64,000 nucleotides of DNA, taken from NCBI RefSeq assembly GCF_023015765.1, contig NZ_JALKAL010000008.1:12857-76856 (forward strand), in the 5' to 3' direction. This document shows positions 25,396 through 34,851 of the stretch, piece after piece. The stretch is from Ornithinimicrobium sp. F0845 (GTDB taxonomy: Bacteria > Actinomycetota > Actinomycetes > Actinomycetales > Dermatophilaceae). A program made the position numbers and the translations under genes. Numbering within the stretch: the first letter of the stretch is position 1; each line of letters begins with the position of its first letter. A model generated the notes under the pieces. That model ran no database searches and was not told the DNA's origin. It saw nothing but the letters and a program-made list of their open reading frames with translations.

Positions 25396-26133
25396 ATGAC
25401 GATGAGGTCGGTACTGGTCACCGGGGCTGCCAGCGGGATCGGCGAGGCGATCGCGCGGCGCAGCGCCCGTGACGGCCACCGGGTGGTGGTCGCCGACGTC
25501 GACAAGCAGGGTGCCGACCGGGTCGCCGCGGAGATCGGCGGTGAGGCGTGGCACGTCGACCTGGCGGACACGGGCTCACTGGAAGGGCTGCGGCTGGAGT
25601 GCGACGTGCTGGTCAACAACGCCGGCATCCAACGGGTGGCCCCGGTCCACGAGCTGGATCCCGACGACTTCCGGCTGATCCACCGGCTCATGCTGGAGGC
25701 GCCCTTCCTGCTGGTCCGGGCCGCCCTGCCGCACATGTACGCCCAGGGCTGGGGGCGGGTCATCAACGTCTCCTCGGCGCACGGCCTGCGGGCCTCCGCG
25801 TTCAAGGTCGCCTACGTCTCGGCCAAGCACGGCCTGGAGGGCCTCTCGAAGGTGACCGCCCTGGAGGGTGCGCCGCACAGGGTGACCTCCAACTGCATCA
25901 ACCCCGCCTACGTCCGGACCCCCCTGGTGGAGAAGCAGATCGCCGACCAGGCCGCCACGCACGCGATCCCCGAGGACGAGGTGATCGAGAAGATCATGCT
26001 CACCCGGTCGGCGATCAAGCGGATGTGCGAGCCCGACGAGGTGGCGGCGCTCGCCGCCTTCCTGATCTCCGACGACGCGGGCATGGTCACCGGAACGTCC
26101 CACACGATGGACGGCGGCTGGACCGCCCAGTAG
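25396..26133 (+). CDS. 3-hydroxybutyrate dehydrogenase-like SDR
   Basis: The 245-residue SDR has TGAASGIGEAI, NNAGIQRVAPVHEL, the catalytic Ser (NVSSAHG) and YVSAKHG (Tyr-x3-Lys). SNCINPAYVRTPLVEKQIADQA and the DGGWTAQ terminus match D-3-hydroxybutyrate dehydrogenases, which interconvert 3-hydroxybutyrate and acetoacetate. A GAGGAG sequence lies 7 nt before the ATG. The 231-nt region upstream is less GC-rich than its surroundings and holds direct repeats (GTGGGTGAGCA) but no supportable gene. No PHB genes are adjacent, so the physiological role is open. Confidence 0.85.
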   Translation: MTMRSVLVTGAASGIGEAIARRSARDGHRVVVADVDKQGADRVAAEIGGEAWHVDLADTGSLEGLRLECDVLVNNAGIQRVAPVHELDPDDFRLIHRLMLEAPFLLVRAALPHMYAQGWGRVINVSSAHGLRASAFKVAYVSAKHGLEGLSKVTALEGAPHRVTSNCINPAYVRTPLVEKQIADQAATHAIPEDEVIEKIMLTRSAIKRMCEPDEVAALAAFLISDDAGMVTGTSHTMDGGWTAQ

Positions 26134-26154
26134 ATCGAGCGGACAGAGCTGCCC

Positions 26155-26553
26155 TCACGCGACGCAGAACTCGTTGCCCTCAGGATCCAGCATGACGACA
26201 TGGCCGAGGACCTGCTGACCCGCCTCGTCGGCATACAGTTCCTCCCGGACCTTCGTGGCCCCCGCCCCCATCAGCTCACGCACCTTGTCCCTGATCAGGC
26301 CTGCGCGAGCCACCCAGTCCCACGGCGGCTCGCCGGCCACCCGGATGTCGATGTGCACCCGGTTCTTGGCGGACTTCCCCTCCGGCACCCGGAGCCAGCC
26401 GATGGCCGGGCCGTTGCCGTCGGGATCGATGATCGAGGCGCCGTCCGGGTCGTCATAGCCCGGCTCGGCGACATACCCGAGCGCCGTGGCCCAGAAGTCC
26501 GCCAGGAGCTGGGGGTCGTGCGCGTCGCAGCCCAGGGTCCAGTGCATGCTCAT
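26155..26553 (-). CDS. VOC-family protein
   Basis: The 132-residue protein has the glyoxalase-like pattern of the actinobacterial group opening HWTLGCDAHDPQLLADFWATALGY and closing GHVVMLDPEGNEFCVA. The central NRVHIDIRVAG supplies the usual His. Many of these proteins are of unknown function. ATG MSMHWTL is the longest start; an ATG two codons in is possible. It is convergent with the dehydrogenase gene and divergent from the next VOC gene. Confidence 0.83.
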   Translation of the reverse strand: MSMHWTLGCDAHDPQLLADFWATALGYVAEPGYDDPDGASIIDPDGNGPAIGWLRVPEGKSAKNRVHIDIRVAGEPPWDWVARAGLIRDKVRELMGAGATKVREELYADEAGQQVLGHVVMLDPEGNEFCVA

Positions 26554-26713
26554 GCTCGGATGCTCGCACCAGACCCGGACGATGAGCGTCCTGAACTGAC
26601 GGCGGTGTCGCCCTCACGGGCCGTGACCCTGATCCTTCGAGCAGGCAGCGAGGGATCACCTCGGCCCCGGTGGCGTGACGACGGACCCGGCTGCGGACCG
26701 TCGCGGCCGGCGT

Positions 26714-26719
26714 TAGCGT
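26714..26719 (+). promoter_or_regulatory. -10 box of leaderless VOC-gene promoter
   Basis: TAGCGT lies 6 nt before the ATG, with no Shine-Dalgarno sequence. Confidence 0.55.
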
Positions 26720-26725
26720 GAAGGC

Positions 26726-27163
26726 ATGAGCGACTTTCGCGTGCGACCGAAGCTTGTCGTCGACGGGGCGGACCGGGCGATCGAGTTCTATCAGGAGGTG
26801 CTGGGGGCGACCCTGGTGAGCCGCTACGCGATGGGCGACGCCGTCGTCTTCGCGCAGTTGGAGCTGCCCAGCGGTGACGTGCTGCAGCTCAAGGACCCCG
26901 ACGATGTCGACAGGGGCCCGACCGAGGGCGGCGCCGGGGTGGTGATGGACATCGTGTGCGACGACCCTGACGCGCTCGTCGCCCGTGCCGTCGAGTTGGG
27001 TTCGGAGGTGCTCTTCCCGGTGGACGACCAGCCCTATGGGTCGCGGCAGGGGCGCATCCGTGACCCGTTCGGGCACCAGTGGATCGCCGGCACGGAGCTC
27101 ACCAAGACCGACGAGGAGGTCCAGGCTGCGCTCGACGAGTGGGCCGACGCGGGCGCGACGTAA
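26726..27163 (+). CDS. PhnB/YdcE-like VOC protein
   Basis: The 145-residue protein has the PhnB-type glyoxalase fold, seen in VRPKLVVDGADRAIEFYQEVLGA, VVFAQLELPSGDVLQLKDPDD and YGSRQGRIRDPFGHQWIAGTE. No catalytic function is assigned for most of this group. An acidic C-terminal tail (DEEVQAALDEWADAG) follows the domain. It uses a leaderless promoter and is convergent with purL across a 543-nt repeat-rich gap. Confidence 0.83.
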   Translation: MSDFRVRPKLVVDGADRAIEFYQEVLGATLVSRYAMGDAVVFAQLELPSGDVLQLKDPDDVDRGPTEGGAGVVMDIVCDDPDALVARAVELGSEVLFPVDDQPYGSRQGRIRDPFGHQWIAGTELTKTDEEVQAALDEWADAGAT

Positions 27164-27264
27164 GCCGCGTCCCCCACCTTGACCGGGCGCGTCGTGTTGC
27201 GGCCCTGGGGGACCCGGCGCGCCGCGCGCTCCTCCTGGCGCTCGGAGAAGTTCGGGGCCGTGCT

Positions 27265-27341
27265 GTGTGGAAAAAGTTCCAGTGTGTGGCTTTTGGCCCC
27301 CCTGGGGGACCAAAAGCCACACACGGGCACAAAGTCCACAC
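27265..27341. repeat. Palindromic intergenic element, copy 1
   Basis: The inner arms GTGTGTGGCTTTTGG (27282-27296) and its exact complement (27310-27324) extend with one mismatch through a CCCCC/GGGGG stem. The outer arms GTGTGGA and TCCACAC extend the hairpin to nearly 80 nt. Related copies are near 34.2 and 34.4 kb. Confidence 0.85.
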
Positions 27342-27492
27342 TCGGGACCACGGCCACACGTCGACGGGACTTAGGGCGCCCAGCGCCCGGTCACCCCTCG
27401 GGACCGCACACCGCGCGCCTGAGAGGTGGATGCTCGCCGCACCACGGCGCGCTCGGTGAGGCACGGTTCGTAACACCCTGCGCCGCCGGACG

Positions 27493-27529
27493 TCTTCGAG
27501 CGCCCTCGCGTTCATCGAGCCGACTGCAG
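27493..27529. repeat. 37-bp dispersed repeat, copy 1
   Basis: This 37-bp stretch (from TCTTCGAGCGCCCTCGCG to CCGACTGCAG) is identical to 43635-43671. Its CTTCGAGCGCC also pairs exactly with GGCGCTCGAAG at 27549-27559. Confidence 0.9.
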
Positions 27530-27533
27530 CCAG

Positions 27534-27613
27534 CCCGAGGATCACGGAGGCGCTCGAAGAAGCGTGGTGGGGCCCCGAGGATCACGAAGGCGCCCGAAGA
27601 ATGCTGGTGTGGC
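27534..27613. repeat. 40-bp tandem duplication
   Basis: Two adjacent 40-bp units starting CCCGAGGATCACG agree at 34 of 40 positions by eye. Each carries a GGCGC-CGAAGAA core complementary to part of the preceding 37-bp repeat. Confidence 0.8.
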
Positions 27614-27706
27614 CGCCGGCCGCAACACGACGCGCACGATGGGGCTGCCGGGTGCGACCGATGCGCTCCGTGGGGTGGATGCTCGCTGCGCGGCGTGCTT
27701 GGTCGG

Positions 27707-30700
27707 TCAGTCGACCCAGACCCGGGCGTTGCGGAACATCCGCAACCACGGGCTCGGTTCGTCCAGCGGGCCCGGCGTCCACGACAGCTGGGCGTTGCGC
27801 TGCACCCGCTCGGGGTGCGGCATCATCGCGGTGAACCGGCCATCGGGTGTCGTGACGGCGGTCAGCCCGCCGGCGGAGCCGTTGGGGTTGGCGGGATAGA
27901 CCTCGGTGGGCCGGCCGTGGTTGTCGACGTAACGCGCGGCGGCCAGCACCGCCTGCTCGTCCCCGCGGGCCGAGAAGTCCGCGCGGCCCTCTCCGTGGGC
28001 GACGGCGATCGGGATGCGTGAGCCCGCCATGTCGCGGAAGAAGACCGACGGGCTGTCGAGCACCTCCAGCAGACTCAGGCGCGCCTCATACTGCTCGCTG
28101 CGGTTGCGGGTGAAGCGCGGCCACGCCTCGGCGCCCGGGATGAGATCGGCCAGCGCGGCGAACATCTGGCAGCCGTTGCAGATGCCCAGCGCGAAGGTGT
28201 CCGGCCGGGCGAAGAAGGTGCCGAACGACTCGGTGAGCCGCTCGTTGAACAGCACGGAGCGGGCCCAGCCCTCCCCGGCCCCCAGGGTGTCGCCGTAGGA
28301 GAAGCCGCCGCACGCCACGAGGCCCGCCACGTCGGAGAGGTCGAAGCGGCCCGACTGCAGGTCCGTCATGTGCACGTCGAAGGTGTCGAAGCCGGCACGG
28401 TCGAAGGCGAAGGCCGTCTCGACATGGGAGTTCACGCCCTGCTCGCGCAGGATCGCCACGGCCGGCCGCGCCCCGCGGTTGAGGTACGGCGCGGTGACGT
28501 CCTCCGCCGGGTCGAAGCTGGTCTCCAGGTGCAGTCCCGGGTCGTCGTCGGCCCCGAAGGCGGCGTGCTCCTCGTTGGCGCACTCCGGGTTGTCCCGCAG
28601 CGTGTTGATGCGCCACGAGACCTCGTCCCAGGCCTGCGCCAGCTCGCGCACCGGCTCGTCCAGCGCGAGGCCGTCCCCACGCACGCGCACCCGGCGCTCG
28701 GTGGTGGCGCGCCCCAGGTCGTGGGTCAGATCACCCAGCCCGTGCGCGGCCAGCTCGGCGCGGGCGGCCTCGACGCGGTCGGCCGGCACCCCGAGCACCA
28801 CCCCGAGCTCCTCGGTGAACAGCGCCGCCACGGCGTCACCGTCCTCGACCGGGAGCGCGACGTCCACGCCGACGGCACCGGCAAAGGCCATCTCGCACAG
28901 CGTCGCCCACAGACCACCGTCGGAGCGGTCGTGGTAGGCGGTCAGCAGCCCCTGCTCGCGCAGCGCGGTGAGCGCACATCCCAGTGCGACCAGCCGGGAC
29001 GGGTCGTCCAGGTCGGGCACCTCACCGCCGAACTCACCGAGCACCTGCGCCAGCATCGAGCCGCCCAGCCGGTTGCGGCCGGCACCCAGGTCGACCAGCA
29101 GCAGCGCGGTGTCCGGCACCAGCTGCGGCGTGAGCGTGCCGGTGACGTCGGGCAGCGAGGCGAACGCCGAGACCACCAGCGAGACCGGCGAGATGACCTG
29201 CTTGGCCGAGCCGTCCTCACCGGTCCAGGTGCTGCGCATCGACATCGAGTCCTTGCCCACCGGCACCGAGATGCCCAGCGCCGGGCACAGCTCCATCGCG
29301 ACCGCGTGGACCGTGTCATAGAGCGCGGCGTCCTCACCCGGGGTCCCCGCCGAGGCCATCCAGTTGCACGACAGCTTCACGCCGCTGAGCGTGACGGGCG
29401 CGGCCAGCAGGTTGGTCAGCGCCTCACCGACCGCCATCCGCCCGGACGCGGGAGCGTCGACGGCGGCGAGCGGGGTGCGCTCGCCACTGGCCATCGCCTG
29501 TCCCGAAAGACCCACCAGGTCCGAGAGGGTCACCGCCACGTCGGCGACCGGCACCTGCCACGGGCCGACCATCTGGTCCCGGTGGCTCAGGCCCCCGACG
29601 GTGCGGTCGCCGATGGTGACCAGGAACCGCTTGGAGGCCACCGTGGGATGCCGCAGGACGGAGTATGCCGTCTGGCGCAGCACCGCGGGATCGTCCAGTC
29701 TGGTGCGGTCCAGGTCGTGCGAGGACCGGGTGAACCGCTGCACGTCACGGGTCATCTTCGGGGGTTTGCCGAGCAGGACCTCCATCGGCATGTCCACCGC
29801 CTGAGTGGTGGCGTCGCCGTCGTCGCCCAGGGTCAGCTGGCCGTCGTCCCGGGCCACACCGACGACGGCATAGGGGCACCGCTCCCGCTCGCAGAGCGCC
29901 GCGAAGGCCTCGAGCGACTCGGGGGCGATCGCCAGGACGTAGCGCTCCTGGCTCTCGTTGGACCAGATCTCCTTGGGGGCCAGGCCGGACTCCTCCAGCG
30001 GCACCGCGGACAGGTCGAAGCCCGCACCGAGGCCGGCGTCGTCGACGAGCTCGGGGAAGGCGTTGCTCAGCCCGCCGGCGCCCACGTCGTGGATCGCCAG
30101 GATCGGGTTGTCGCGGCCGAGCGCGGCGCAGTGGTTGATGACCTCCTGGGCGCGACGCTCCATCTCGGGGTTGCCCCGCTGCACCGAGTCGAAGTCCAGC
30201 TCCGCGGCGTTGGCGCCGGAAGCCATCGAGCTGGCGGCGCCGCCGCCCATGCCGATGCGCATCCCCGGACCGCCGATCTGCACGAGCAGGGTGCCGTCCG
30301 TGAAGCGGACCTTCTCGGTCTGGTCGGCGCTGATCTGGCCGAGGCCGCCGGCGCTCATGATCGGCTTGTGATAGCCGCGGCGCACGCCGTCGACGGTCTG
30401 CTCGTAGACCCGGAAGAACCCGCCGAGGGCCGGTCGGCCGAACTCGTTGTTGAACGCGGCCGCGCCGATCGGCCCCTCGATCATGATGTCGAGCGGCGAG
30501 GCGAGGTGGTCGGGTGTGCCGTAGGGGTCGGCCTCCCACGGCTCGTCGGTCCCGGGCAGGTGCAGGTTGGAGACGACGAAGCCGGTCAGCCCGGCCTTGG
30601 GCGCCGAGCCCCGCCCGGTCGCGCCCTCGTCGCGGATCTCGCCGCCGGCGCCGGTGGCCGCACCCGCGAAGGGGGAGATCGCGGTCGGGTGGTTGTGCGT

Positions 30701-31627
30701 CTCGACCTTCATCAGGACGTGGACGTCCTCCTCGCGGGCGGTGTAGCGGCTCGGGCCGCTCGCCCCCGCCTCGGGCAGCCACCGGGTGACCCGGCCGCCG
30801 ACCATCACCGAGGCGTTGTCCTTGTAGGCTACGACGGTGCCCTGGCCGGCGACCTCCTCGGTGTGCCGGATCATGCCGAACAGGCTGCGCGTCTGGGCCT
30901 GCCCGTCGATGACGAAGTCCGCGTTGAAGATCTTGTGCCGGCAGTGCTCGGAGTTGGCCTGGGCAAACATCGTGAGCTCGACGTCGGTGGGGTTGCGGCC
31001 GAGGCCGGTGAAGGCCTCGACGAGGTAGTCGATCTCGTCCTCGGCCAGCGCCAGCCCCCAGGCGCGGTCCGCCTCCACCAGGGCCTCGCGCCCACTGCCG
31101 AGCACATCGACGTGCTCCATCGGTGCTGCCGCCCGCTCGGTGAACAGCTCGGCCGCCAGGTCAGGGGTGGGCAGCGCGGTCTCGGTCATCCGGTCGTGGA
31201 GCAGCGCCGCGGCCGCGGCCCACTCCTCCTCGCTGAGCGGGTCCGGTCCGTCCAGCGCCAGGGTGTAGCTGACCGCCCGCTCCACCCGGTGAATCGCCAG
31301 GCCGCAGTTGCGCACGATGTCGGTGGCCTTGCTGGCCCATGGCGAGATGGTGCCCAGCCGCGGGGTGACGACCACGACGGCACGGCCCGACGCGGGGTCG
31401 CTGTCCTCCTGCGGGGCCGGCTCGCCGTAGGTGAGCAGCGACTCGAGCCTGTCGCTGGCGGCCTGGTCGAGGGCCTGGTCCGTGGCGACCCAGTGGGTGA
31501 AGACCGCGGTCACCTCGGTCACCCGCGGCACCGCCGCCTGCAGCCGCCGCAGCAGCGCGCGGGCCCGGAAGTCGGAGAGGGCGGCACCGCCGGGGAACGT
31601 GGTCAACGCGTGGTCGGGCGCGGCCAT
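27707..31627 (-). CDS. purL: Phosphoribosylformylglycinamidine synthase, long single-chain type
   Basis: The 1,306-residue enzyme makes FGAM from FGAR, ATP and glutamine, the fourth step of purine synthesis. It contains the N-terminal PurS-like domain ([14 protein letters not shown]), the linker and catalytic domains ([55 protein letters not shown]) and a C-terminal glutaminase with Cys1150 ([11 protein letters not shown]) and HGEGRADF. This is the single-chain architecture of proteobacteria and eukaryotes; many actinobacteria use separate PurS, PurQ and a shorter PurL. GAGGAG precedes the ATG. It is last in purD-purC-purL and 18 nt after purC. Confidence 0.96.
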   Translation of the reverse strand: MAAPDHALTTFPGGAALSDFRARALLRRLQAAVPRVTEVTAVFTHWVATDQALDQAASDRLESLLTYGEPAPQEDSDPASGRAVVVVTPRLGTISPWASKATDIVRNCGLAIHRVERAVSYTLALDGPDPLSEEEWAAAAALLHDRMTETALPTPDLAAELFTERAAAPMEHVDVLGSGREALVEADRAWGLALAEDEIDYLVEAFTGLGRNPTDVELTMFAQANSEHCRHKIFNADFVIDGQAQTRSLFGMIRHTEEVAGQGTVVAYKDNASVMVGGRVTRWLPEAGASGPSRYTAREEDVHVLMKVETHNHPTAISPFAGAATGAGGEIRDEGATGRGSAPKAGLTGFVVSNLHLPGTDEPWEADPYGTPDHLASPLDIMIEGPIGAAAFNNEFGRPALGGFFRVYEQTVDGVRRGYHKPIMSAGGLGQISADQTEKVRFTDGTLLVQIGGPGMRIGMGGGAASSMASGANAAELDFDSVQRGNPEMERRAQEVINHCAALGRDNPILAIHDVGAGGLSNAFPELVDDAGLGAGFDLSAVPLEESGLAPKEIWSNESQERYVLAIAPESLEAFAALCERERCPYAVVGVARDDGQLTLGDDGDATTQAVDMPMEVLLGKPPKMTRDVQRFTRSSHDLDRTRLDDPAVLRQTAYSVLRHPTVASKRFLVTIGDRTVGGLSHRDQMVGPWQVPVADVAVTLSDLVGLSGQAMASGERTPLAAVDAPASGRMAVGEALTNLLAAPVTLSGVKLSCNWMASAGTPGEDAALYDTVHAVAMELCPALGISVPVGKDSMSMRSTWTGEDGSAKQVISPVSLVVSAFASLPDVTGTLTPQLVPDTALLLVDLGAGRNRLGGSMLAQVLGEFGGEVPDLDDPSRLVALGCALTALREQGLLTAYHDRSDGGLWATLCEMAFAGAVGVDVALPVEDGDAVAALFTEELGVVLGVPADRVEAARAELAAHGLGDLTHDLGRATTERRVRVRGDGLALDEPVRELAQAWDEVSWRINTLRDNPECANEEHAAFGADDDPGLHLETSFDPAEDVTAPYLNRGARPAVAILREQGVNSHVETAFAFDRAGFDTFDVHMTDLQSGRFDLSDVAGLVACGGFSYGDTLGAGEGWARSVLFNERLTESFGTFFARPDTFALGICNGCQMFAALADLIPGAEAWPRFTRNRSEQYEARLSLLEVLDSPSVFFRDMAGSRIPIAVAHGEGRADFSARGDEQAVLAAARYVDNHGRPTEVYPANPNGSAGGLTAVTTPDGRFTAMMPHPERVQRNAQLSWTPGPLDEPSPWLRMFRNARVWVD

Positions 31628-31645
31628 GGGCAGGGTCTCCTCGGG

Positions 31646-32653
31646 TTACTGCTGGGCGGGGGATGACTGCTGGGCGGCCACGGTGAAGGTCGCCCCCGTG
31701 AGCGTCTCGTAGGCCTCGACGTAGCGGGCCCGGGTCAGGGCGACGACCTCGTCCGGCAGTGCCGGCGGCGGCTGCCCGCCCGCGCGGTCCCACCCGCTGT
31801 CGGCCGACAGCAGCCAGTCGCGCAGGACCTGCTTGTCGTAGGAGGTCTGCGGGCGCCCCGGCTCCCACTCGGAGGCCCGCCAGAACCGGCTGCTGTCGGG
31901 CGTGAGCACCTCGTCGGCTAGCACGATCTGCAGGTCGTCGGGGTCGACCGTGGCCCAGTCCACGTCCTCGTCGTCCGGGACGCCGAGGGAGACCGGATCC
32001 ACGCCATACTCCACCTTGGTGTCGGCGATCAGGATGCCGCGCTCGCTGGCGATCTCGTTGCCACGGGCCAGTATGCCGAGGGTCAGGTCACGCACGCGGG
32101 CCGCCAGGGCGGCGCCCAGCTCGTCCTCGACGTCCTCGAACGTCATCGGCTCGTCGTGCTGACCGGGGGGCGCCTTGGTGGTCGGGGTGAAGACCGGCTC
32201 CGGGAGCCGGGACCCGTCCTCCAGGCCCTCGGGGAGGGGGACGCCGCTGACGTGGCCCGTGGCGAGGTACTCGCTGAGGCCGCCCCCGGTGAGGTAGGCG
32301 CGGGCGATGCACTCGACGGGCAGCATCCGCAGCCGGCGCACCATGACGGCGCGGCCGGCCACCCGGTCCGGCACCGTGGTGTCGATGACGTGGTGCGGGA
32401 CCAGGTCCGCGAGCTGGTCGAACCACCAGAGGGAGAGCTGGGTGAGCACCGCGCCCTTGTCCGGGATCGGGGTGTCGATGACGTGGTCGAAGGCGGAGAT
32501 CCGGTCAGAGGCCACCAGGAGGAGTCGCGACTGGTCCACCAGGCCGGTGTCGGGCGAGATGGGCGCGAAGAGCTCGCGGACCTTGCCGGAGTAGACCGGC
32601 AGGTAGCCCGGCAGCTCTCCCGGGAGGCCCGCGGTGCTGTCCTGCTCGGTCAC
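31646..32653 (-). CDS. purC: Phosphoribosylaminoimidazole-succinocarboxamide synthase
   Basis: PurC adds aspartate to CAIR to form SAICAR. The 335-residue protein carries YSGKVRELF, LLVASDRISAFDHVIDTPIPDKG, ECIARAYLTGG, FTPTTKAPPGQHDEP and LIADTKVEYG, all classic for the longer form of the family. The start is the GTG of VTEQDSTAG; the open frame upstream is made of the 24-nt repeat between purD and purC and is not credible coding. It sits between purD (73 nt upstream) and purL. Confidence 0.94.
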   Translation of the reverse strand: MTEQDSTAGLPGELPGYLPVYSGKVRELFAPISPDTGLVDQSRLLLVASDRISAFDHVIDTPIPDKGAVLTQLSLWWFDQLADLVPHHVIDTTVPDRVAGRAVMVRRLRMLPVECIARAYLTGGGLSEYLATGHVSGVPLPEGLEDGSRLPEPVFTPTTKAPPGQHDEPMTFEDVEDELGAALAARVRDLTLGILARGNEIASERGILIADTKVEYGVDPVSLGVPDDEDVDWATVDPDDLQIVLADEVLTPDSSRFWRASEWEPGRPQTSYDKQVLRDWLLSADSGWDRAGGQPPPALPDEVVALTRARYVEAYETLTGATFTVAAQQSSPAQQ

Positions 32654-32659
32654 GAGGGC

Positions 32660-32730
32660 ACCGTGCCTGCTGCGTGTGTCGTGCCGACGTCTGCTGCGCG
32701 TGACGTGCCGACGCCGCCTGCGCGTGTCAT
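32660..32730. repeat. 24-nt triplicated repeat between purD and purC
   Basis: Two clear 24-nt units (GTGCCGACGTCTGCTGCGCG and onward; GTGCCGACGCCGCCTGCGCG and onward) and a shorter third fill the spacer. They are GC-rich and not obviously structured. Confidence 0.65.
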
Positions 32731-34046
32731 GCCAGCACCTTCCCGTCCGGTCCGGGCTCGATCGGGAGCGGGATGCGGATGTCGCCCTGCTCGGCGGCCC
32801 GGGCGATGTCCCCGCGGAACTGGGCGCCCTCGCAGTGGAGGCTGTGGACACCGGCGTAGGCGCGGGCCCGCGCCCGCGCCAGGTCGGGTCCGGTGCCGAC
32901 CACCGACAGGACCCGGCCGCCGGAGGCGATCACGCCCTCCGGGGTGTCCCGCGTGCCGGCGTGGAGGACCTGCACGTGATCCAGCGCCCCGCATTCCTCG
33001 AGTCCCGCGATGGCGGCACCGGTCACCGGAGCCTGCGGGTAGCCCTCGCACGCGAGGACCACGGCGACCGCGGCGTCGTCGTGCCAGCTCAGGTCGGGCA
33101 GCTCGGCCAGCCGACCGTTGGCGGCAGCGTCGAGCAGCTGACCCAGCGGGGTGCGCAGCCGGGCCAGCACGACCTGGGTCTCGGGGTCTCCGAAGCGGGC
33201 GTTGAACTCCACGACCCGCAGGCCGCGGGAGGTGAGGGCCAGCCCGACGTAGAGGACGCCGGCGAACGGCGTGCCCCGGCGGCGCATCTCGTCGACCGTC
33301 GGGCGGGCGATCCGGTCCAGCACCTGCTCGACGAGGTCGTCGGGTGCCCATGGCAGCGGGCTGTAGGCCCCCATCCCGCCGGTGTTGGGGCCGGTGTCGT
33401 TGTCGCCGATGCGCTTGAAGTCCTGGGCGGGGACCAGGGCCCGCACCTCGGTGCCGTCGCTGAGGCAGAACAGCGAGATCTCGGGCCCGTCGAGGAACTC
33501 CTCGACCACGACGCGCCCGTCCTCCTTGGCCAGGCAGGCCAGCCCGTGCGCGAGGGCCTCGTCGCGGTCCTGCGTCACCACGACACCCTTGCCGGCGGCC
33601 AGCCCGTCGTCCTTGACGACGTAGGGGGCGCCGGTGGAGTCCAGGGCGCTGACGATCTCGTCCTCGGTGGTGCAGATGTGGGCGAAGGCGGTCGGCACGC
33701 CGGCGGCGGCCATGACCTCCTTGGCGAAGGCCTTGCTGCCCTCCAGCTGCGCGGCCGCCGCGCTCGGGCCGAAGCAGGCGATCCCCCGCGCCCGGATCGC
33801 GTCGGCGACGCCGGCGACCAGCGGGGCCTCCGGGCCGATGACGACGAGGTCGGCACCGACCTGCTCGGCCAGCGCGGACATCGCGGCTGGGTCGGTGACG
33901 GGGCCGCAGTCGGGCAGACACTGCGCGACGAGGTCGATGCCGGGGTTGCCCGGTGCGGCCAGGACGGCATCGACGGTCGGGTCGGCAGCCAGTGCGCGGA
34001 CGATGGCGTGCTCGCGCGCGCCGGAGCCTATGACGAGAACCCTCAC
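32727..34046 (-). CDS. purD: Phosphoribosylamine-glycine ligase
   Basis: PurD joins phosphoribosylamine and glycine with ATP to give GAR. The 439-residue ATP-grasp enzyme shows MRVLVIGSGAREHAI, the ATP-grasp lysines (GSKAFAKEVM, YVVKDDGLAAGKGV), the PurD signature NTGGMGAYSPLP and the metal-binding NARFGDPETQ. The GTG start has a TAGTGT box 6 nt upstream and no Shine-Dalgarno sequence, so it is leaderless and heads the purD-purC-purL unit. Length and motifs are normal. Confidence 0.96.
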   Translation of the reverse strand: MRVLVIGSGAREHAIVRALAADPTVDAVLAAPGNPGIDLVAQCLPDCGPVTDPAAMSALAEQVGADLVVIGPEAPLVAGVADAIRARGIACFGPSAAAAQLEGSKAFAKEVMAAAGVPTAFAHICTTEDEIVSALDSTGAPYVVKDDGLAAGKGVVVTQDRDEALAHGLACLAKEDGRVVVEEFLDGPEISLFCLSDGTEVRALVPAQDFKRIGDNDTGPNTGGMGAYSPLPWAPDDLVEQVLDRIARPTVDEMRRRGTPFAGVLYVGLALTSRGLRVVEFNARFGDPETQVVLARLRTPLGQLLDAAANGRLAELPDLSWHDDAAVAVVLACEGYPQAPVTGAAIAGLEECGALDHVQVLHAGTRDTPEGVIASGGRVLSVVGTGPDLARARARAYAGVHSLHCEGAQFRGDIARAAEQGDIRIPLPIEPGPDGKVLA

Positions 34047-34052
34047 GGTAAG

Positions 34053-34058
34053 ACACTA
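34053..34058 (-). promoter_or_regulatory. -10 box of leaderless purD promoter
   Basis: TAGTGT on the minus strand lies 6 nt before the GTG start of purD, with no Shine-Dalgarno sequence. Confidence 0.6.
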
Positions 34059-34187
34059 AGCCAGGCACGGTCGAGATGGTGTCTCGGGGCCGGGTGATGC
34101 CTCCGCTCCATCGCACGCCGCCGCAACCAGACAGCTGCCACCCCCGGCGCTGCGCTACGCGGCGCCCGGGCACGTCCCGGCCCGCCG

Positions 34188-34267
34188 CGCGTGTGGGATT
34201 TGTTCCAGTGTGTGGCTTTTGAGCCCTATGGGGGACCAAATCCCACACGCGGGCACTTTTCCCACAC
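34188..34267. repeat. Palindromic intergenic element, copy 2
   Basis: CGCGTGTGGGATTTG (34188-34202) is exactly complementary to 34237-34251, and GTGTGGGA also pairs with TCCCACAC at 34260-34267. The middle carries the family core GTGTGGCTTTTGAGCCC and GGGGGACCAAA. Confidence 0.85.
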
Positions 34268-34327
34268 GGGAGTGGACCCGAGACGTGCACCCGTGGCGTG
34301 CAGTTCGCCCGCGACCTGAGGCGCAGC

Positions 34328-34406
34328 GCGTGTGGGGTTTGTTCCAGTGCGTGGCTTTTGAGCCCTCTGGGGGACCAAATCCCACGCGCTGGCTCTTTTC
34401 CCACAC
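34328..34406. repeat. Palindromic intergenic element, copy 3
   Basis: This is closely similar to copy 2, 140 nt away in the same orientation, including the shared right flank CCCACACGGGAGTGGACCC. The core reads GTGGCTTTTGAGCCC then GGGGGACCAAATCCCAC. Confidence 0.85.
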
Positions 34407-34600
34407 GGGAGTGGACCCGATGTGCGGACCCACGGTCGGGGTGCGGGTGGCTTGGGGGTGGGACGGCGCACCTGCGAGGGACCTACGGAGGCCCTCTCGT
34501 CCCCCGTGCCAGCCGTCGGGGTGATGGTGGTCGGGGTGATGGAGGTCCAGGTGGACGTGATGGAGGCACGGCATGCGTGCGACTGATGGGGGCGCGTGGT

Positions 34601-34638
34601 CCCACCTGGGAGGCAGGGGGGGTCATCTCCCAGGTGGG
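34601..34638. other. Perfect 12-bp inverted repeat hairpin
   Basis: CCCACCTGGGAG and CTCCCAGGTGGG are exact complements with a 14-nt loop. It lies about 210 nt upstream of the regulator gene. It could be a terminator, a leader structure or an operator. Confidence 0.6.
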
Positions 34639-34770
34639 CCACGCTGTGAGGCAGGGTCTGGTTGCTTCGGGGGGGAATAACAACCGACACTCACGATCCC
34701 CACTCCGGCTAGGCCGGTTCGCTAACTGTGGCACGTCCACTGACAGATGTCACGCCCAGCGATGACGGTT

Positions 34771-34776
34771 TATAGT
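34771..34776 (+). promoter_or_regulatory. Candidate -10 box for the second TrmB/LuxR regulator
   Basis: TATAGT stands 75 nt before the start. CCCTGACTGCG occurs twice between it and the gene (34805-34815 and 34833-34843), possibly binding sites for the regulator. Confidence 0.4.
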
Positions 34777-34851
34777 CAATGGCGGTAATCCGACACCCCG
34801 GTTTCCCTGACTGCGGGGGTTCCGGCCCGGCCCCCTGACTGCGAGAGAACG

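Larger units (their letters stand above)
27164..27706. other. 543-nt intergenic region filled with repeats
   Basis: Between the convergent VOC gene and purL lie a long palindromic element, a 37-bp sequence repeated at 43.6 kb and a 40-bp tandem duplication, each listed separately. Open frames here are low-complexity and mutually antisense; I find no gene. Confidence 0.7.
34047..34851. other. 805-nt intergenic region with hairpins and repeats
   Basis: This divergent space between purD and the regulator gene holds two palindromic elements and a perfect 12-bp inverted repeat, listed separately. It also has tandem GGGTGATGG-type repeats near 34518-34565. The last 110 nt contain the regulator promoter and CCCTGACTGCG direct repeats. 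No credible gene is visible. Confidence 0.65.

Noticed and set aside
27034-27706. Several small frames with GGPKATHW-like peptides
   Set aside because: They are read-through of the palindromic intergenic element on both strands and have no Shine-Dalgarno sequence or conserved start.
32654-32851. Longer N-terminus for PurC
   Set aside because: The extension is Arg/Ser-rich, encoded by the 24-nt repeat and overlapping purD; the family start fits the GTG at 32653.
34047-34060. Purine riboswitch before purD
   Set aside because: Only 6 nt separate the -10 box from the start codon, leaving no room for a leader RNA.
34155-34765. Small frames in the purD-regulator gap
   Set aside because: Same reason: they translate palindromic elements and G-rich repeats, in several mutually overlapping frames.
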